15,996 bases of DNA. It comes from an uncultured Bacteroidota bacterium. Its GTDB lineage: Bacteria; Bacteroidota; Bacteroidia; Flavobacteriales; Flavobacteriaceae. The stretch is from NCBI GenBank assembly GCA_903920835.1, contig CAIXNQ010000240.1:1-15996 (forward strand). Reading direction: 5' to 3'. The translations under genes and the position numbers were made by a program. Below the pieces are notes generated by a model. It searched no databases. It was not told where the DNA came from and saw only the letters and a list, made by a program, of their open reading frames with translations. Shown here piece after piece: positions 15,389-15,996 of the stretch (position 1 is the first letter of the stretch; each line of letters starts with the position of its first letter).

Positions 15389-15444
15389 AACCAACAATTT
15401 AACGAAAAACTAGCCATAAGTTTTAGCATTTGTTATATGCTGTA
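15389..15444 (-). repeat. Hairpin repeat copy B (attC-like), downstream of the truncated gene
   Basis: A gapless 56-nt homologue of copy A. The shared core is CGAAAAACTAGCCAT, then A or G, then AGTTTTAGCA, followed by TGTTAT and terminal TGTA. The inner stem AAAACT (15406-15411)/AGTTTT (15419-15424) is identical. The outer stem is different in sequence and shorter (AACAA 15393-15397 with TTGTT 15430-15434). It starts 1 nt after the stop codon of the hypothetical gene. On the minus strand it contains GTTAAAT, which fits the attC core GTTRRRY. Confidence 0.7.
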
Positions 15445-15445
15445 C

Positions 15446-15865
15446 TTACCAATCAGGGTTAAATTTCAGATATGATTTTGGAATTTCCATAGCTTTATAT
15501 GTTGATATATAACCATCATTTTCTAATTCAAAAATATCATTTGAAATTCTATTAAATTTTTCTTTTATAAAACATTGACCACATTGTGGATTTTTAAAAT
15601 AAACTTGAATTATAAGTTTTCCTTTTTTATAATTATACAAGTAGCTTTTAGCTTTTTTTGGATCAAAAGAATTTTCGTTTTCAAAATCTACATTACTAAA
15701 TTCAGCAACTCTACCGTTTTTGTAAAACTTTAAATAATTTGCTTTGTAATCTAGGATATTTACTGGTTTTCTTAAATTGTCTGTTATAGAAATTTCGTAG
15801 TATATTTTCGACGTATCTATTATTTCATAAACAGTTTCATCAGTATTTGGTTTTATTCTTTCTAC
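15446..15865 (-). pseudogene. Hypothetical protein gene, 5' end cut off at a sequence junction
   Basis: Reading upstream from the TAA at 15446 the frame stays open for 139 codons to about 15865, well past the TTG at 15640. It then meets a stop inside the G/C-richer terminal segment. No ATG occurs in the upstream part, so the true start is missing. The visible protein is charged and beta-rich, for example IYYEISITDNLRKPVNILDY, LKFYKNGRVAEFSN and GKLIIQVYFKNPQCGQCFIK, with a CGQC pair near the C-terminal third and an end reading SYLKFNPDW. It resembles small secreted or lipoprotein-type hypothetical proteins of Flavobacteriaceae, but I recognise no family. The gene may be intact in the real genome if the junction is an assembly fault. 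Confidence 0.6.
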
Positions 15866-15996
15866 GGGTTACCTCCTGAACTCCGGTTCCTTAATATCTT
15901 CGGGCCTTTTCAGTTCATTACCAGCACGATAACCCAGTTCCCCTTCAACTGGACTCTCGACTTGGAAATGTTAACAGAAATTCCGGGCTATGGGGG
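15866..15996. other. Foreign-looking terminal segment of about 49% G+C
   Basis: By count 64 of 131 bases are G or C, against strongly AT-rich DNA just to the left, and the change is abrupt at 15866 (GGGTTACC). One plus-strand frame stays open to the window end (GLPPELRFLNIFGPFQF and onward) but I recognise no protein. It could be the end of an insertion sequence or intron, or a chimeric join. GGGTTA at the junction recurs inverted as TAACCC near 15931, which allows a stem but does not define an element end. Confidence 0.55.

Noticed and set aside
14523..15444. Canonical integron attC sites
   Set aside because: The two-stem fold and position after stop codons fit, but the conserved core triplets are not both present and no integrase is in the window, so only an attC-like label is used.
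15446..15640. Complete 64-aa protein starting at TTG 15640
   Set aside because: The same frame runs on upstream to 15865 with protein-like composition, so the TTG is only an internal codon of a longer, truncated gene.
15866..15996. Group II intron end or a named insertion sequence
   Set aside because: No domain V hairpin, GUGYG start, transposase motif or defined terminal inverted repeat can be recognised in the 131 bases available.

Overview
The window reads as chromosomal DNA of a member of the Bacteroidota, most likely Flavobacteriaceae close to Flavobacterium. It is AT-rich, several genes are preceded by the Bacteroidota-type -7 element TAnnTTTG, and the gene content (PIG-L deacetylase next to a sodium:solute symporter, DUF4199 next to a family 2 glycosyltransferase, HigB/HigA) fits that group. 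No rRNA, tRNA or CRISPR array is visible. The two edges look like places where an assembly would break: the left edge lies inside a 42-bp tandem repeat, and the right edge is a 131-bp segment of clearly different base composition.

Layout. 1-357: tandem 42-bp repeat with about 8.5 units. 436-4750 (minus): a three-gene operon of a secreted PIG-L type deacetylase, a 34-residue single-span membrane protein (2153-2257), and an SSS-family sodium:solute symporter. 4751-5148: intergenic DNA with inverted repeats. 5149-5652 (minus): a lone hypothetical beta-rich protein. 5653-6051: intergenic DNA with a GGGATTAGG direct repeat. 6052-9280 (plus): a three-enzyme group made of a GCS2/YbdK-like carboxylate-amine ligase, a class I glutamine amidotransferase with its own well-formed promoter, and a divergent ATP-grasp enzyme. 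9416-14483 (plus): a tightly packed operon of DUF4199 membrane protein, polyprenyl-phosphate-type GT2 glycosyltransferase, phosphohexomutase and MsbA-like ABC exporter.

14523-15865 (minus) is accessory DNA: a HigB/HigA-type toxin-antitoxin pair and a 5'-truncated hypothetical gene. Each is followed immediately after its stop codon by a copy of the same 56-nt double-stem hairpin. The gene-hairpin-gene-hairpin order, all in one orientation, resembles an integron-like gene cassette array.

Functionally, the 6052-9280 group looks like a small amide-bond-forming (peptide-like) metabolite pathway with two different ATP-dependent ligase folds and one amidotransferase or amidohydrolase. The 9416-14483 operon looks like sugar activation, lipid-linked sugar transfer and export across the inner membrane. 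The most distinctive observations are the cassette-like hairpins around the toxin-antitoxin pair, the hairpin swap inside the 42-bp tandem array, and the three-enzyme ligase cluster.
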